Shown: positions 27,236-36,283, numbered from the stretch's first letter. The stretch: DNA of 64,000 nucleotides from Evansella vedderi (GCF_030813435.1 NZ_JAUSUG010000001.1:485117-549116); one strand, 5' to 3'. Notes: a model not told the origin generated them from the letters alone. Numbers and translations: made by a program.

Positions 27236-27282
27236 AAAAAACGTTTCAATCAAGCCTCGAAACTTGATTGAAACGTTTTTTC
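27236..27282 (+). terminator. Bidirectional terminator, 19-bp perfect stem
   Basis: AAAAAACGTTTCAATCAAG pairs perfectly with CTTGATTGAAACGTTTTTT around CCTCGAAA. It lies between the convergent genes ending at 27107 and 27282, and works on paper in both directions. Confidence 0.92.
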
Positions 27283-27599
27283 TAATAAGTGTTGTTATAA
27301 TAGTCTGGAAACATGCCTGAGCCTTGTCCGTATGGGTATCCGTGCTGCCAGTCCGTTTGATAATGCGTGTGCTTTGGCTGGGCCTTTGTTGTGGGTTGGG
27401 CTTTCGAAGTAGTTTGCTTGCCTAATTGCGATGGTGCTTCGGGATATTGATCTTGAGAAGGGGCTTGTTGATACGGGTAAGGATGGTGCGCCATATGCAT
27501 CTGTCCAAATGGTGCTGCAGGGGGATGCCAAGCGTAGGCAGGCTTATAACCGAACCCATAAGGCCATGCTGCTTGATAGGGATTTGCATACATGTACAT
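27282..27599 (-). CDS. Pro/Tyr/Gln/His-rich low-complexity protein, possible spore-surface protein
   Basis: 105 residues dominated by Tyr, Pro, His, Gln and Ala (WPYGFGYKPAYAWHPPAAP, HMAHHPYPYQQAPSQ), ending in PYGQGSGMFPDYYNNTY. No membrane segment or domain. Composition recalls small spore coat or YppG-like proteins of Bacillus, but I cannot prove either. It begins MYMY with AAAGGTGAT upstream. Its stop codon adjoins the shared terminator. Confidence 0.6.
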   Translation of the reverse strand: MYMYANPYQAAWPYGFGYKPAYAWHPPAAPFGQMHMAHHPYPYQQAPSQDQYPEAPSQLGKQTTSKAQPTTKAQPKHTHYQTDWQHGYPYGQGSGMFPDYYNNTY

Positions 27600-27689
27600 A
27601 TAATCACCTTTTCTTAGAGATATAATAGTTTATTACTCCGTGTCCAAATATGAGCTTATCCCTATCTAATTTAGGCAATAACACAAGAA

Positions 27690-27824
27690 GGTGGCTCAAA
27701 AGGTTAAAAAAAGCAACTGCGGAATTAGAGTGCCTGAAGTGTAAATCAACTTCCAAATTTTGTACATTCAAAAATAGTTTTCATTTAACGTGATATTTCT
27801 AAAAACATGGGAGTTTGAGCCACC
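27690..27824. repeat. 135-bp segment bounded by 11-bp inverted repeats
   Basis: GGTGGCTCAAA (27690-27700) and TTTGAGCCACC (27814-27824) are perfect inverted repeats 113 nt apart. No clear target duplication flanks them. It could be a terminator with a long loop for the nuclease gene, or a small non-coding element. Confidence 0.45.
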
Positions 27825-27846
27825 CCAGAATCATTTTGTAACCTTG

Positions 27847-28779
27847 CTAGCAACCTTCTTCACACAATTCCTTATAATTGCATTTTAAACACTTCTTTGT
27901 GTATTCTGTTTTGCTGAAAAACTCCAAGTCGATCGGTTCATTCGTATCCTCATCCAAGACGTATTTGCCCATTTCCGTAAGGCTCATTTCCATCCGCTGC
28001 AGGACATGCTGTAAATCGATTTCTTTTAAGTAATATTGCTGGCAATTTCCAGTTAACAAATATTCATTGCGGATCTCGATTTTTTCCAAAGGGACTTTAT
28101 ACTTCTCTTTCAAGTAAAGAGCATAGAGGGCTAGTTGATTTCGGTCCTCCATCGTTTCCTTCCCCGTTTTCCAGTCCACGATGATCCACTTGTCTTCCTT
28201 CAGGTCCTTATATAAAAAGTCAATAACCACGAACACTTTAACACCAAACAAAGTCAAGGTTCGGAACTCCTCAGACTGAACAAATTGCATCTCTTTTTTT
28301 GATGTAATATCCGTAAAGCTTTTACTGGCAAGGAAATTTTTAACACAAACGGCAAGGCGGTCTTCCATTTCCTTTATATCAGCTTCCTCCAGCTCCCCAT
28401 AATAATAAATTTCATGGAGCATCTTGTAGTATTTCGGTCGCTGAGTCCATTCTTCCTGGTGCCTGGTTGAATCGATAAAAGCGGTATTCAAGCTCTTGCG
28501 GATAAATGAAACCAATTCTTCCTCCGCAGGTATAAAGGCAGACTGCTGGTAGTCTTTAATTACCTTTTCGATAATGGAGTGAAGCACTTCCCCAAATAAA
28601 ATAGGCAGGTTCGTGATTTTTTTCAAGCGGTAGGTTTGCTTTGCTAAATCAGGGGAATCATTGAACCATCCGCTATGGGAAAAATAATAGTGGAACCCGT
28701 ACTTACGGGAACAATCCATCAATGTTTTGTGCCGGGAAAGGGACCAGGAGAATTCCGGATAAAGTTTTCGCTGAAGCAT
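27847..28779 (-). CDS. PD-(D/E)XK nuclease family protein, RecB/Cas4-like with C-terminal Cys cluster
   Basis: 310 residues of the PDDEXK_1 family. It opens with SWSLSRHKTLMDCSRKYGFHYY, has FGEVLHSIIEKV (conserved His) near 65, VIDFLYKDL and IVDWKTGKE (the D...DXK active site) near 215, then QLALYALYL. The C terminus CLKCNYKELCEEGC supplies three Cys that, with the early Cys, could bind an Fe-S cluster as in AddB and Cas4. No cas genes are nearby, so a DNA repair role is likelier. The start is ATG at 28779, 7 nt after GGGGG; a 72-residue longer reading crosses the 21-nt array and is rejected. Confidence 0.8.
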   Translation of the reverse strand: MLQRKLYPEFSWSLSRHKTLMDCSRKYGFHYYFSHSGWFNDSPDLAKQTYRLKKITNLPILFGEVLHSIIEKVIKDYQQSAFIPAEEELVSFIRKSLNTAFIDSTRHQEEWTQRPKYYKMLHEIYYYGELEEADIKEMEDRLAVCVKNFLASKSFTDITSKKEMQFVQSEEFRTLTLFGVKVFVVIDFLYKDLKEDKWIIVDWKTGKETMEDRNQLALYALYLKEKYKVPLEKIEIRNEYLLTGNCQQYYLKEIDLQHVLQRMEMSLTEMGKYVLDEDTNEPIDLEFFSKTEYTKKCLKCNYKELCEEGC

Positions 28780-28907
28780 AGGCTCGCCCCCTAAAAAGTT
28801 GTTAGTTTGATTATACAGGAAATATCCAGCTAGATTCGTTTTCAATTTTTCAAACTTCTTTCTTTTGAAAAATATAGTGGAAAAGTTAATAACTTTTTCT
28901 TTTAAAA

Positions 28908-29010
28908 AACGGGTTGCGCCATTATTGGGGTTTGTTGGGCGAAAATGGGGGTTGATTGCGCGAATAAGTGGGGTTATTGCGCCTAAATCCACCATGATTG
29001 CGCCTGAATT
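28908..29010. repeat. Phased array of 21 nt, keyword ATTGCGCC
   Basis: TTGCGC or a one-base variant begins at 28914, 28935, 28956, 28977 and 28998: four successive steps of exactly 21 nt. The bases between vary. It lies in the gap between the nuclease gene start and the divergent gene at 29180. Confidence 0.87.
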
Positions 29011-29179
29011 TCAATTAAAACCCTCATAATGTAAAAAAGTCCATTTAACAAAATGACTGCACTGCTCTAAATGAGAAATTTTGGACCTTTTTTTATGGGA
29101 TAAAAAACGTAGGCTAACCTATAATAATCAGGTCTACCTCTAAGGTAGCTTAAATTGGAGGTGCATTGCCATCGATGGA

Positions 29180-29890
29180 ATGTTCTTCTTCCTTATATTT
29201 GTACTGGTTGCTGGTATAGCTGGTTTATTATTTGCTGTAACAAGGAATAACCAGCCTGAGCCTGCACCTGCGTATGTAACAGAAAACGACCCTTCACTAA
29301 CGAGATCAAGACAATACCGGGAGGAATTCGCCATGGACAGAGATTTAGAAGAACTTTACGAAGAGGGAAAAGCAGAAGCAGAAGAAGCGCAAATGGAGAG
29401 AATAGCTGCGAAAGTTGATGAAGAAATTGGTGAGGAGTTATCTCCTTTAAGAAGCCAGCTTCAAAACATGCAAGATGCATTAAATCAACTACAATCATCT
29501 AGTCAACAAGCTTCATCCATGAATAATTCAATGGGACAAATGGGGCAAAACCAGCAGCAATCTCAAGAGCTTCTTCAGCAAATGCAGCAGTTTAGCTCTC
29601 AAGCTCAGCAGCAACAGCAAAAAACCTTCCAACAGCTGCAGCAATCGATCCATCAAGCGGCACAAATGCTTGGCAATGTAGAGCAATCCTTACAACAGGT
29701 TAATATGTTAAATCAAATTGCTCAACAAATCGACCAAACACAGCAACAATTACAACAGCAGCAACAACAAATGCAAGGTCAGGGACAAAACCAGAATCAA
29801 TATCAGCAAGGGCAACAAGGTCAAAACCAGTACAATCAAGGACAAAATCAACAAGGACAAGGATCAGGATTAGCGCAGCAAGGACATTAA
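29180..29890 (+). CDS. Membrane-anchored Gln-rich coiled-coil protein
   Basis: 236 residues from the ATG at 29180. An N-terminal membrane segment (FFFLIFVLVAGIAGLLFAV) is followed by an acidic linker, a helical coiled-coil part (~55-110) and then ~120 residues very rich in Gln, Ser, Asn and Gly, ending in QGQ-type repeats. The strong GGAGGTG is 18 nt before this ATG; ATC at 29171 or ATT at 29165, both in frame, fit the site better, so a rare non-ATG start is possible. No family recognised; a scaffold or surface role is only a guess. Confidence 0.65.
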   Translation: MFFFLIFVLVAGIAGLLFAVTRNNQPEPAPAYVTENDPSLTRSRQYREEFAMDRDLEELYEEGKAEAEEAQMERIAAKVDEEIGEELSPLRSQLQNMQDALNQLQSSSQQASSMNNSMGQMGQNQQQSQELLQQMQQFSSQAQQQQQKTFQQLQQSIHQAAQMLGNVEQSLQQVNMLNQIAQQIDQTQQQLQQQQQQMQGQGQNQNQYQQGQQGQNQYNQGQNQQGQGSGLAQQGH

Positions 29891-29917
29891 TCCGTAATCT
29901 GTCATTGGAATGACCAA

Positions 29918-29955
29918 ACAGAGCAGGTGCCTTAATGGTACCTGCTCTGTTTCTT
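29918..29955 (+). terminator. Terminator after the Gln-rich gene
   Basis: ACAGAGCAGGTGCC pairs with GGTACCTGCTCTGT around a 5-nt loop, followed by TTCTTT. Confidence 0.85.
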
Positions 29956-29975
29956 TGAAGACTCACATGTTAATA

Positions 29976-30190
29976 AATGACAACCTGATTCGTATTTTCA
30001 GGGTAAACCTCCATGCAATAGTAATTTTGCATCATGGAGTATGAAAAGTGCCGGCAATGGCTCCGCTCGCCGCGCGGTTGCTCCTGCGGTTACTCGTCGC
30101 AAAAAAGATAGCTATGAAACCCCCACTCCTTACTATCTTTGTAAAGATTGCGGCGGCTTTGCTCATTGCTTCGGTGGCACAAAAGATAAA
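29976..30190 (+). repeat. R4 repeat and degenerate R3 element in a gene-free gap
   Basis: 29981-30042 (CGTATTTTCAGGGTAAACCTCC ... TTTTGCATCATGGAGTAT, read in two pieces) recurs in reverse at 34756-34815 and partly at 34975-35021. It is followed by GGCAATGGCTCCGCTCG (~30051) and CTTTGCTCATTGCTTC (~30163), blocks also found inside the insertion at 34557-34679. No gene is credible here; a 75-aa frame is made of repeat sequence. Confidence 0.65.
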
Positions 30191-30378
30191 GTGCGATCTT
30201 TTGTGGCACCTATTTTCACGGTAGGACCCTTTGAAATGATGCGCATCTTTATTAATGTCCATTATTAATTTATGATGTTATTATAAATACTGTTAATTAT
30301 TACAACTATTTTACTGGTAAGATGGAATTATCTTTAAATTCTTAAGCAAGTAACACTACGTTGAAAGGGGTTTCAGAT

Positions 30379-31386
30379 GTGAAAAAGTTACTACTTGTAT
30401 ATGCCCTTCTTATAGGTACTTTTATGATATATGTGTATTTTGAACATTTTAAGGAACCAGCAGCTAGTCCCTGGGATGTGCAAGGTCTTCGGGGGGAGAT
30501 GAACGAAACATACGTCATGGTTACGTTTCAGTCTGGAATGGAATATTGGAGGAGCAGCTTAAAGGGGTTTGAAGATGCTGCACAAGCTTTAAATGTTTCT
30601 GTTGAATATCGAGGAGCGACTCAATATGATATTCAGGAGCAAATAACGGTTTTAGAGCAAGTAATTGCAAGAAAACCGGCAGGTATTGCCCTTTCCGCTA
30701 TTGACCCTTATGCTTTAACAGATACGATTAACAAGGCAATTGATACCGGAATCCCTGTTGTGTTATTTGATTCAGGAGCCTCAGGCAGTAAAGCTTATTC
30801 TTTTTTAGGTACAAACAATTATAATGCGGGAGTAACGGCAGCACATGAAATGGCAGAACTCCTAAATGAAGAAGGGGAAGTGGCAGTAATCACACTACTT
30901 GATCAACTAAATCACCAAGAAAGAACGGAAGGGTTTAAAGATGCACTAAGCTTAAATTATCCTAATATAAATATTGTTGCTGTGGAAGATGGACAGGGGA
31001 ATAGACTATTTTCAAGAAACAAAACGCAGGAATTGATCGAGAAATATCCTGATCTTGCTGGTATTTTTGCCACAGAAGCTAACGGTGGTGTTGGTATTGG
31101 TGAAGCTGTACAATTAGAAAACAATAGTGGGGATATTAAAATTATTAGCTTCGATACGGATAAAGGAACGCTAGAAATGATAGAAAATGATATTATTTCT
31201 GCGACCATGGCTCAAGGTACATGGAATATGGGTTATTGGTCATTAATATTTTTATTTCATCTTCACCATGAACTTACAGAGCCAATGGTACTTAAATCAA
31301 GAGATTTAGCTCCCCTTCCACTCTATTTGGATACGGGAATTACAATTGTAACAAAAGAAAATGTAGAGAATTATTTCGCACAATAG
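30379..31386 (+). CDS. Membrane-anchored periplasmic-binding-type sugar sensor
   Basis: 335 residues: a short N-terminal membrane anchor (KKLLLVYALLIGTFMIYVYF) and a type I periplasmic binding fold of the RbsB class (Peripla_BP_4). Signs include AIDPYALTDTINKAI, GIPVVLFDSGA, FLGTNNYNAG and IISFDTDKG. It lacks a lipobox and is followed by a YesM-type kinase and a YesN-type regulator, as in the XylFII-LytS-YesN sugar-sensing systems of Firmicutes. I infer that it binds sugar outside the cell and signals to the kinase. The GTG start lies 8 nt after AAAGGGG. Confidence 0.82.
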   Translation: MKKLLLVYALLIGTFMIYVYFEHFKEPAASPWDVQGLRGEMNETYVMVTFQSGMEYWRSSLKGFEDAAQALNVSVEYRGATQYDIQEQITVLEQVIARKPAGIALSAIDPYALTDTINKAIDTGIPVVLFDSGASGSKAYSFLGTNNYNAGVTAAHEMAELLNEEGEVAVITLLDQLNHQERTEGFKDALSLNYPNINIVAVEDGQGNRLFSRNKTQELIEKYPDLAGIFATEANGGVGIGEAVQLENNSGDIKIISFDTDKGTLEMIENDIISATMAQGTWNMGYWSLIFLFHLHHELTEPMVLKSRDLAPLPLYLDTGITIVTKENVENYFAQ

Positions 31387-31396
31387 GTGAGGCATC

Positions 31397-33205
31397 ATGA
31401 AAATCAAAAAATTTAAATTGAATGACTTAACCATTCGTAATAAGTTAGTTATTCACTTTTTATTAATTAGTATCTTACCATCTATTTTACTAGGAGTATT
31501 AATAGGCTGGGCAGTAGATAAGATTATTGAGCAACAAGTAAATGATAATACAATCCAGCTTATAGATAATGTAAATAACTCTATTGAGTCGCACTTAGAT
31601 AATATTCAAAACATGACTTATTTTATTTCCTCCCATCCTAGAATCGATGACTTCTTTGATGGAAGCCTTCGTCTGGAAAACATAAGTCCAGATGATGAAT
31701 ACGAAATAACAAGTTTTTTGCAAGTGTATACAACTGTTTATCCTGAAATTGCGGGAATATTAATTGTTAATAATGAGGGAGATTATATTAGCAATGAATT
31801 ATATTCCAGGTCCGCTTTCCCCATTACTACGGAAACGTGGTATCGTGAAGCAGTAGATAACCGAGGGATTGCAAAGGTAATTGGGAAACCGTCCGGGAGA
31901 AGAATTACCTCCCACGTTAATTATACAGAAGATGATGTCGTTTCCGTTGTACGAGCTGTAATCAACCCCATAACGCAGGAAGAAAAGGGAGTAATATTAA
32001 TCGATTTGAAGCTTCGAGTTATCGCGGAGATTATCAGGGACGTCCGCCTAGGGAAAGCTGGATATTTAATGGTGTTAAATTCAAACGGGGATAGTATTTA
32101 TTCCCCTACTCATTCCATGCATGAAACAATCTCTCCTGAATGGATACCAGAGACGAATTACGGAACCTTTTCTGAAAACATCAATGGGGAACGTTTCCAG
32201 TTTATTTATCAAAAATCGAATTTTACTGACTGGACAACATTTGGTGTTTTTCCATCAAATAATTCCGTTGCGGAAGTCCAACAAATTCGCTTTTATGTTA
32301 TTAGCTTTGTATTTTTTGTTTGTTTATTTGGAGTAACGGCATCTTATTTTTTATCCCATACTATTTCTAACCCCATTAATCAGCTCATGAAAGCCATGGC
32401 AAAGGCCGAGGCAGGTGATTTGTCAAGCAGGTATAAAGGAGAAGGAAAGGATGAAGTTGGTCGATTAGGACGGAGCTTTAATAAAATGCTGTCACAAATA
32501 AACAAGCTAATTAAGTTAACCGAACGACAAGAGAAGAAAAAGCGGGAAGCAGAACTCCATAGTCTGCAAGCAAATATTAAACCACATTTTCTCTATAATA
32601 CATTAGATACGATTCAATGGATGGCACGTAAAAAGAATGCACCTGATGTTGCAGATATGGTAGGTTCACTATCAAAATTGTTTAGAATCGGTCTTAGTAA
32701 GGGTGGAACCATAATACCATTAATGGATGAAATAGAGCACATTAAAAGTTATTTGCAAATTCAAGCTGTACGCTATAAAAACAAACTAAACTATACGTTA
32801 AATATCTCCGATAGCTTAAAGGATGTATCTGTTTTAAAAATTGTGTTACAACCAATTGTCGAAAATGCCATTTATCATGGAATAAAAGAGCGTCGCGGTC
32901 CGGGGTTGATCACGATTGATGCAGAAGAGCAAGGGGATATGCTCATCATAAGAATTGGTGATAATGGAAAAGGAATGACGAAAGAAAAGCTTGAGCAATT
33001 AAGAGATAGCTTAGCCACTTTTTTGGAAAAGAATGATGAAGATGTAAATAATCAACCTACAACAGGGTATGGGGTCGTTAATGTTCACGCAAGACTGAAG
33101 ATCACGTTTGGCGAAAAATATGGTGTAAAAATTGATAGTGAATTAGACAAAGGAACGGTGGTTACGATCTACCATCCAATAATAAAGAATAATAAAATAG
33201 GATGA
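31397..33205 (+). CDS. YesM/LytS-type sensor histidine kinase
   Basis: 602 residues. Two membrane segments (~18-40 and ~298-318) flank an extracytoplasmic Cache-like domain; a HAMP domain follows (SNPINQLMKAMAKAEAGDL). The His_kinase box is NIKPHFLYNTLDTIQW near residue 395, with the phospho-acceptor His, and the HATPase domain has VENAIYHGIKERRG and GDNGKGM. ATG start with TAGGTGAGG upstream, 10 bp after the sensor gene. Likely phosphorylates the next gene's product in response to the upstream sugar sensor. Confidence 0.92.
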   Translation: MKIKKFKLNDLTIRNKLVIHFLLISILPSILLGVLIGWAVDKIIEQQVNDNTIQLIDNVNNSIESHLDNIQNMTYFISSHPRIDDFFDGSLRLENISPDDEYEITSFLQVYTTVYPEIAGILIVNNEGDYISNELYSRSAFPITTETWYREAVDNRGIAKVIGKPSGRRITSHVNYTEDDVVSVVRAVINPITQEEKGVILIDLKLRVIAEIIRDVRLGKAGYLMVLNSNGDSIYSPTHSMHETISPEWIPETNYGTFSENINGERFQFIYQKSNFTDWTTFGVFPSNNSVAEVQQIRFYVISFVFFVCLFGVTASYFLSHTISNPINQLMKAMAKAEAGDLSSRYKGEGKDEVGRLGRSFNKMLSQINKLIKLTERQEKKKREAELHSLQANIKPHFLYNTLDTIQWMARKKNAPDVADMVGSLSKLFRIGLSKGGTIIPLMDEIEHIKSYLQIQAVRYKNKLNYTLNISDSLKDVSVLKIVLQPIVENAIYHGIKERRGPGLITIDAEEQGDMLIIRIGDNGKGMTKEKLEQLRDSLATFLEKNDEDVNNQPTTGYGVVNVHARLKITFGEKYGVKIDSELDKGTVVTIYHPIIKNNKIG

Positions 33206-33236
33206 ATTAATATCACGGGGAAACGAGGTGAGAAGA

Positions 33237-34448
33237 ATGAAGCATTGGAGAGTTCTAATTGCAGACGATGAAATGATAATCCGAGAAGGAATAAGAGATG
33301 CCGTAGATTGGGACGCGTTACAGCTAGAAATAGTTGCAGAAGCAGAGGATGGAGAAGAGGCGTTAGAACTGGCAATAGAGCATCAAGTGCATATTCTTCT
33401 TGCAGACTTAAACATGCCCATTATGAATGGGATTACGTTAATAAAAAATATACGTGAACAATTACCAAATTGTAAAATAGTTATCATTACTGGTCATGAT
33501 GAATTCAGCTACGCCCAAGAGGCGATTCGTCTAAATGTTGCTGACTATATTATGAAACCTGTTGACCCTGATCAATTACAAACAGTATTAGGGGATATTC
33601 GAAAAGAGTTAGAAGTGGAGGAAAAACAAAAGAACCACTTGGAAATAGCGGCGAAACAAATTGAAAAGAATTTCCCTTTGCTACGTGAACGTTTTTGTAT
33701 TGACTGGATTGAAGGAAATATGGCGGAAGAGGAAGTATTAGAACAGCTAGAGTTTTTACAGCTACCAGCAGCTGTTCCAAAGATGTTAGGAGTAATTCGG
33801 TGGCCCGAAATGCAAACAAATCAGCCATTAATGACAGAATCCGATCGTCAATTAAATTTATTTGCCATGGAGAATATTGTAGAAGAATTACTTCACGACT
33901 ATAAAAAAGTATTGTTCAGAGACCAATCCGACTTGATTGTAGTCATACTATGGGAAGAAGCAGCAGAAGAAATATTTTTAGAAATAGAAAGATCTATTCA
34001 AAGTTTCTTAAAAATCGTTACCATTCAACATATTGAAAAGATCACTGGTAAATTAAGTGATCTATCAGAAGTTTATAGAAGTTGTAAAACAGAAGTATAT
34101 AATAAAGTTGAGGTTTCACAGCTAGTACGTAGAGCAGAGCAATTCATCAGACAGCACTTCCATGAACATGCGTTAAGTTTAGAAAGGGTAGCTCAATCCC
34201 TGCATGTGTCATCCGTTTACTTAAGCCGAATGATCAAACAAGATTTAGGGATCTCCTTTGTCAATTTGTTAACAAACATGAGAATAAAAAAGGCGATTGA
34301 GCTTTTAAATTCTACAAATTTAACCATTAACGAAATTTCAGAGCAAGTAGGTTACGATACACAGCATTATTTCAGTACATCGTTTAAAAAAGTAATGGGA
34401 GTATCACCGAAACAATATCGAAAAGGAGAAGCCTTCCATAATAAGTAA
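33237..34448 (+). CDS. YesN-type response regulator with AraC DNA-binding domain
   Basis: 403 residues: a receiver domain (1-120) with acidic pair ADDE, phospho-acceptor Asp in LLADLNMP (~57), the TGHDEF Thr region and KPVD Lys; a variable middle; and a C-terminal AraC pair of helix-turn-helix motifs (LHVSSVYLSRMIKQDLG, IKKAIELLNSTNLTI, DTQHYFSTSFKKVMGVSPKQYR). Start ATG at 33237, 6 nt after GAGGTG. Likely activates the ABC importer 750 bp downstream. The intervening stretch has filled with repeats. Confidence 0.92.
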   Translation: MKHWRVLIADDEMIIREGIRDAVDWDALQLEIVAEAEDGEEALELAIEHQVHILLADLNMPIMNGITLIKNIREQLPNCKIVIITGHDEFSYAQEAIRLNVADYIMKPVDPDQLQTVLGDIRKELEVEEKQKNHLEIAAKQIEKNFPLLRERFCIDWIEGNMAEEEVLEQLEFLQLPAAVPKMLGVIRWPEMQTNQPLMTESDRQLNLFAMENIVEELLHDYKKVLFRDQSDLIVVILWEEAAEEIFLEIERSIQSFLKIVTIQHIEKITGKLSDLSEVYRSCKTEVYNKVEVSQLVRRAEQFIRQHFHEHALSLERVAQSLHVSSVYLSRMIKQDLGISFVNLLTNMRIKKAIELLNSTNLTINEISEQVGYDTQHYFSTSFKKVMGVSPKQYRKGEAFHNK

Positions 34449-34556
34449 ACTATTTATTAGTAAATATCTACTCTGAAAATATAAATCTGATTGTCATTCG
34501 CTACGGTCCGCTCGCTTTCCGTGGGTGACCTGCCAAGCCTCCTCGCGACTACGTCG

Positions 34557-34679
34557 AGGCCACTGAAAAAGTCAATATAAACAGTGGCAATGGCTCCGCG
34601 CGTTGCGCGCCTGATATGAGAAACCTACTCATATCAGGCTTCGAAACATTGCAACGGCTCCGCTCATTGCTTCAAGCCC
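34557..34679. mobile_element. 123-bp element inserted into an R1 copy
   Basis: It starts with (G)AGGCCACTGAAAAAG, like the R2 palindrome, and ends ATTGCTTCAAGCCC. ACTACGTCG stands on both sides (34548-34556 and 34680-34688), and the R1 sequence continues across when one copy is removed. Inside lies a perfect hairpin, CTGATATGAG / CTCATATCAG. Non-coding. Confidence 0.7.
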
Positions 34680-34830
34680 ACTACGTCGCTGTGGGGTCTC
34701 GGCTAGGCCATTCTCCCACAGGAGTCTCACGGACCTTCGCTCATTCCAATGCTGACTATACTCCGTGGTGCAAAATTTCACTTGCATGGAGGTCTACCCT
34801 GAAAATACGAAATCCGTATTGTCGTTGACA

Positions 34831-34957
34831 CTCTCGAAGGAGTGAAAGGCGGTGACTCCAGCGGGAAAAGCAATAGCAGAAGACACCGCAGGGTGCATTT
34901 CCCGAGGAGGCTGAGGCATTGCCCGCGGAAAGCGTCCGCCTGTAACGGATTCGAGAG
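34831..34957 (+). repeat. R1 dispersed repeat, copy 2, with CTCTCGAA ends
   Basis: Bounded by CTCTCGAA and TTCGAGAG inverted ends. The inner blocks (GGTGACTCCAGCGGG, CCCGAGGAGGCTGAGGC, GCCCGCGGAAAGCGTCC) match copy 1 at 9521. Confidence 0.8.
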
Positions 34958-35031
34958 ACGACGTACAATTTGCATTCTTCATGGTGCTAAATTTCACTTG
35001 CATGGAGGTCTACCATGAAAAAGTTAATGTA

Positions 35032-35068
35032 GAAAAACCGAGAGAAACTGATCGGTTTTTCTTTTTTT
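35032..35068 (+). terminator. Terminator upstream of the sugar ABC operon
   Basis: GAAAAACCGA pairs with TCGGTTTTTC around 10 nt, followed by seven to eight T. It is probably the old terminator of the kinase-regulator operon, pushed ~580 bp away by repeat insertions. Confidence 0.8.
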
Positions 35069-35129
35069 TATACAAAACAATCAAAAGAAGACAAAAATTT
35101 ATAAAAAATGATGGGATTTTAAAAAGACT

Positions 35130-35143
35130 TAAAAACGCTTTCA
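35130..35143. promoter_or_regulatory. Candidate cre (CcpA) site of the sugar ABC operon
   Basis: TAAAAACGCTTTCA matches the cre consensus TGWAANCGNTNWCA except for A at the second base. It lies ~55 bp upstream of the binding-protein gene's start. Catabolite repression of a sugar importer is expected. Confidence 0.55.
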
Positions 35144-35197
35144 ATTTACAATTAATTTTGTAAGCATAATTATTATTTTTTTAAGGGGGATATAAAA

Positions 35198-36283
35198 ATG
35201 AAAAAAGGATTATTTGTCCTTATACTTTCAGTACTATTGATAACGCTTGCAGCTTGCGGCGATGATTCAGCAGGCGGAAGCTCAGGTGAAGCAGGTACAG
35301 TTGGAATTTCCATGCCAACACAATCTTCTGAGCGATGGATTGCAGATGGAAATAACATGGTAGAACAATTTGAAGAGCTAGGATATGCAACAAATCTACA
35401 ATATGCAGAAGATGTAATTGAAAATCAACTAGACCAAATTGAGAACATGATTACTCGTGGAGTGGACGTTTTAGTTATTGCTCCAATCGATGGGGATGCA
35501 TTAACAGAAGTTCTTGAGTTAGCAGCTTCTATGGATATTCCTGTTATCTCTTATGACAGACTTATTAGAAACTCAGATCACGTTAGCTACTATGCAACAT
35601 TTGATAACTTCCAAGTTGGTGTTTTACAAGGGGAGTATATTGAAGAAGCTCTAGGACTTGCAGATGGTGAAGGTCCATTTAACATTGAAATTTTCGCTGG
35701 ATCACCAGATGATAATAACGCATACTTCTTCTTTGATGGTGCAATGTCTGTACTGCAGCCTTATATTGATAATGGTCAGTTAGTGGTTCCAAGTGGTCAA
35801 ACAGACTTCCAACAAGGTGCAACATTACGCTGGGATGGTTCTTTAGCACAAGAACGTATGGATAACCTACTAAGTGGTTTCTATACGGATAAAACATTAG
35901 ATGCAGTATTATCTCCATTTGATGGAATTAGTATTGGTATTATTTCATCCTTAAAGGGTGTAGGTTACGGAGAAGATGATCTTCCAATGCCAATCGTAAC
36001 AGGACAAGATGCAGAGCGTCCTTCTATCGTTTCTATCATTAATGGTGAGCAAACGCAAACGATCTTTAAAGATACTAGAGAATTAGCGGCAAAAGCTGTT
36101 CAAATGGCTGATGCAGTATTAAAGGGTGAAGAAGCAGAAGTAAACGATACGGAAACATATGACAATGGTGTGAAAGTCGTTCCTGCTTATTTATTAGCCC
36201 CAATTTCCGTAGACATTAATAACTACAGAGAAGTGTTAGTAAACAGTGGTTATTATGATGAGAGTGATTTCGAAGACGAGTAA
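35198..36283 (+). CDS. ChvE-type multiple-monosaccharide-binding lipoprotein
   Basis: 361 residues. The signal peptide ends in a lipobox, LITLAAC (Cys ~20), then a GGSSG linker. The mature part is ChvE-like: [19 protein letters not shown] at its start, then [28 protein letters not shown] and VTGQDAE. ChvE homologues bind xylose, arabinose, galactose or glucose. The C terminus [13 protein letters not shown] is typical. It heads an importer operon with the next two genes. Start is ATG behind AAGGGGG. Confidence 0.9.
   Translation: MKKGLFVLILSVLLITLAACGDDSAGGSSGEAGTVGISMPTQSSERWIADGNNMVEQFEELGYATNLQYAEDVIENQLDQIENMITRGVDVLVIAPIDGDALTEVLELAASMDIPVISYDRLIRNSDHVSYYATFDNFQVGVLQGEYIEEALGLADGEGPFNIEIFAGSPDDNNAYFFFDGAMSVLQPYIDNGQLVVPSGQTDFQQGATLRWDGSLAQERMDNLLSGFYTDKTLDAVLSPFDGISIGIISSLKGVGYGEDDLPMPIVTGQDAERPSIVSIINGEQTQTIFKDTRELAAKAVQMADAVLKGEEAEVNDTETYDNGVKVVPAYLLAPISVDINNYREVLVNSGYYDESDFEDE

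Larger units (their letters stand above)
34474..35021. repeat. Composite cluster of dispersed repeats R1, R3 and R4
   Basis: A 550-bp gene-free stretch between the response regulator and its probable terminator. In order: an R4 piece (34474-34497), a reverse R1 copy split in two (34500-34556 and 34680-34745), a 123-bp insertion between the halves, a reverse R4 (34756-34815), a direct R1 (34831-34957) and a partial R4 (34975-35021). Open frames here are made of repeat sequence and are not genes. Confidence 0.75.

Noticed and set aside
27690..27824. MITE with 11-bp inverted ends
   Set aside because: No target duplication and only one copy in the window; long-loop terminator is an equal explanation.
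28780..28995. N-terminal extension of the RecB-like nuclease
   Set aside because: The extension is translated from the 21-nt array and an A/T-rich leader, and the ATG at 28779 has its own ribosome site.
30041..30268. 75-aa frame after the Gln-rich gene
   Set aside because: Made of R3/R4 repeat sequence, with no ribosome site.
34616..34828. 70-aa frame in the repeat cluster
   Set aside because: Runs across three different repeats; not a gene.
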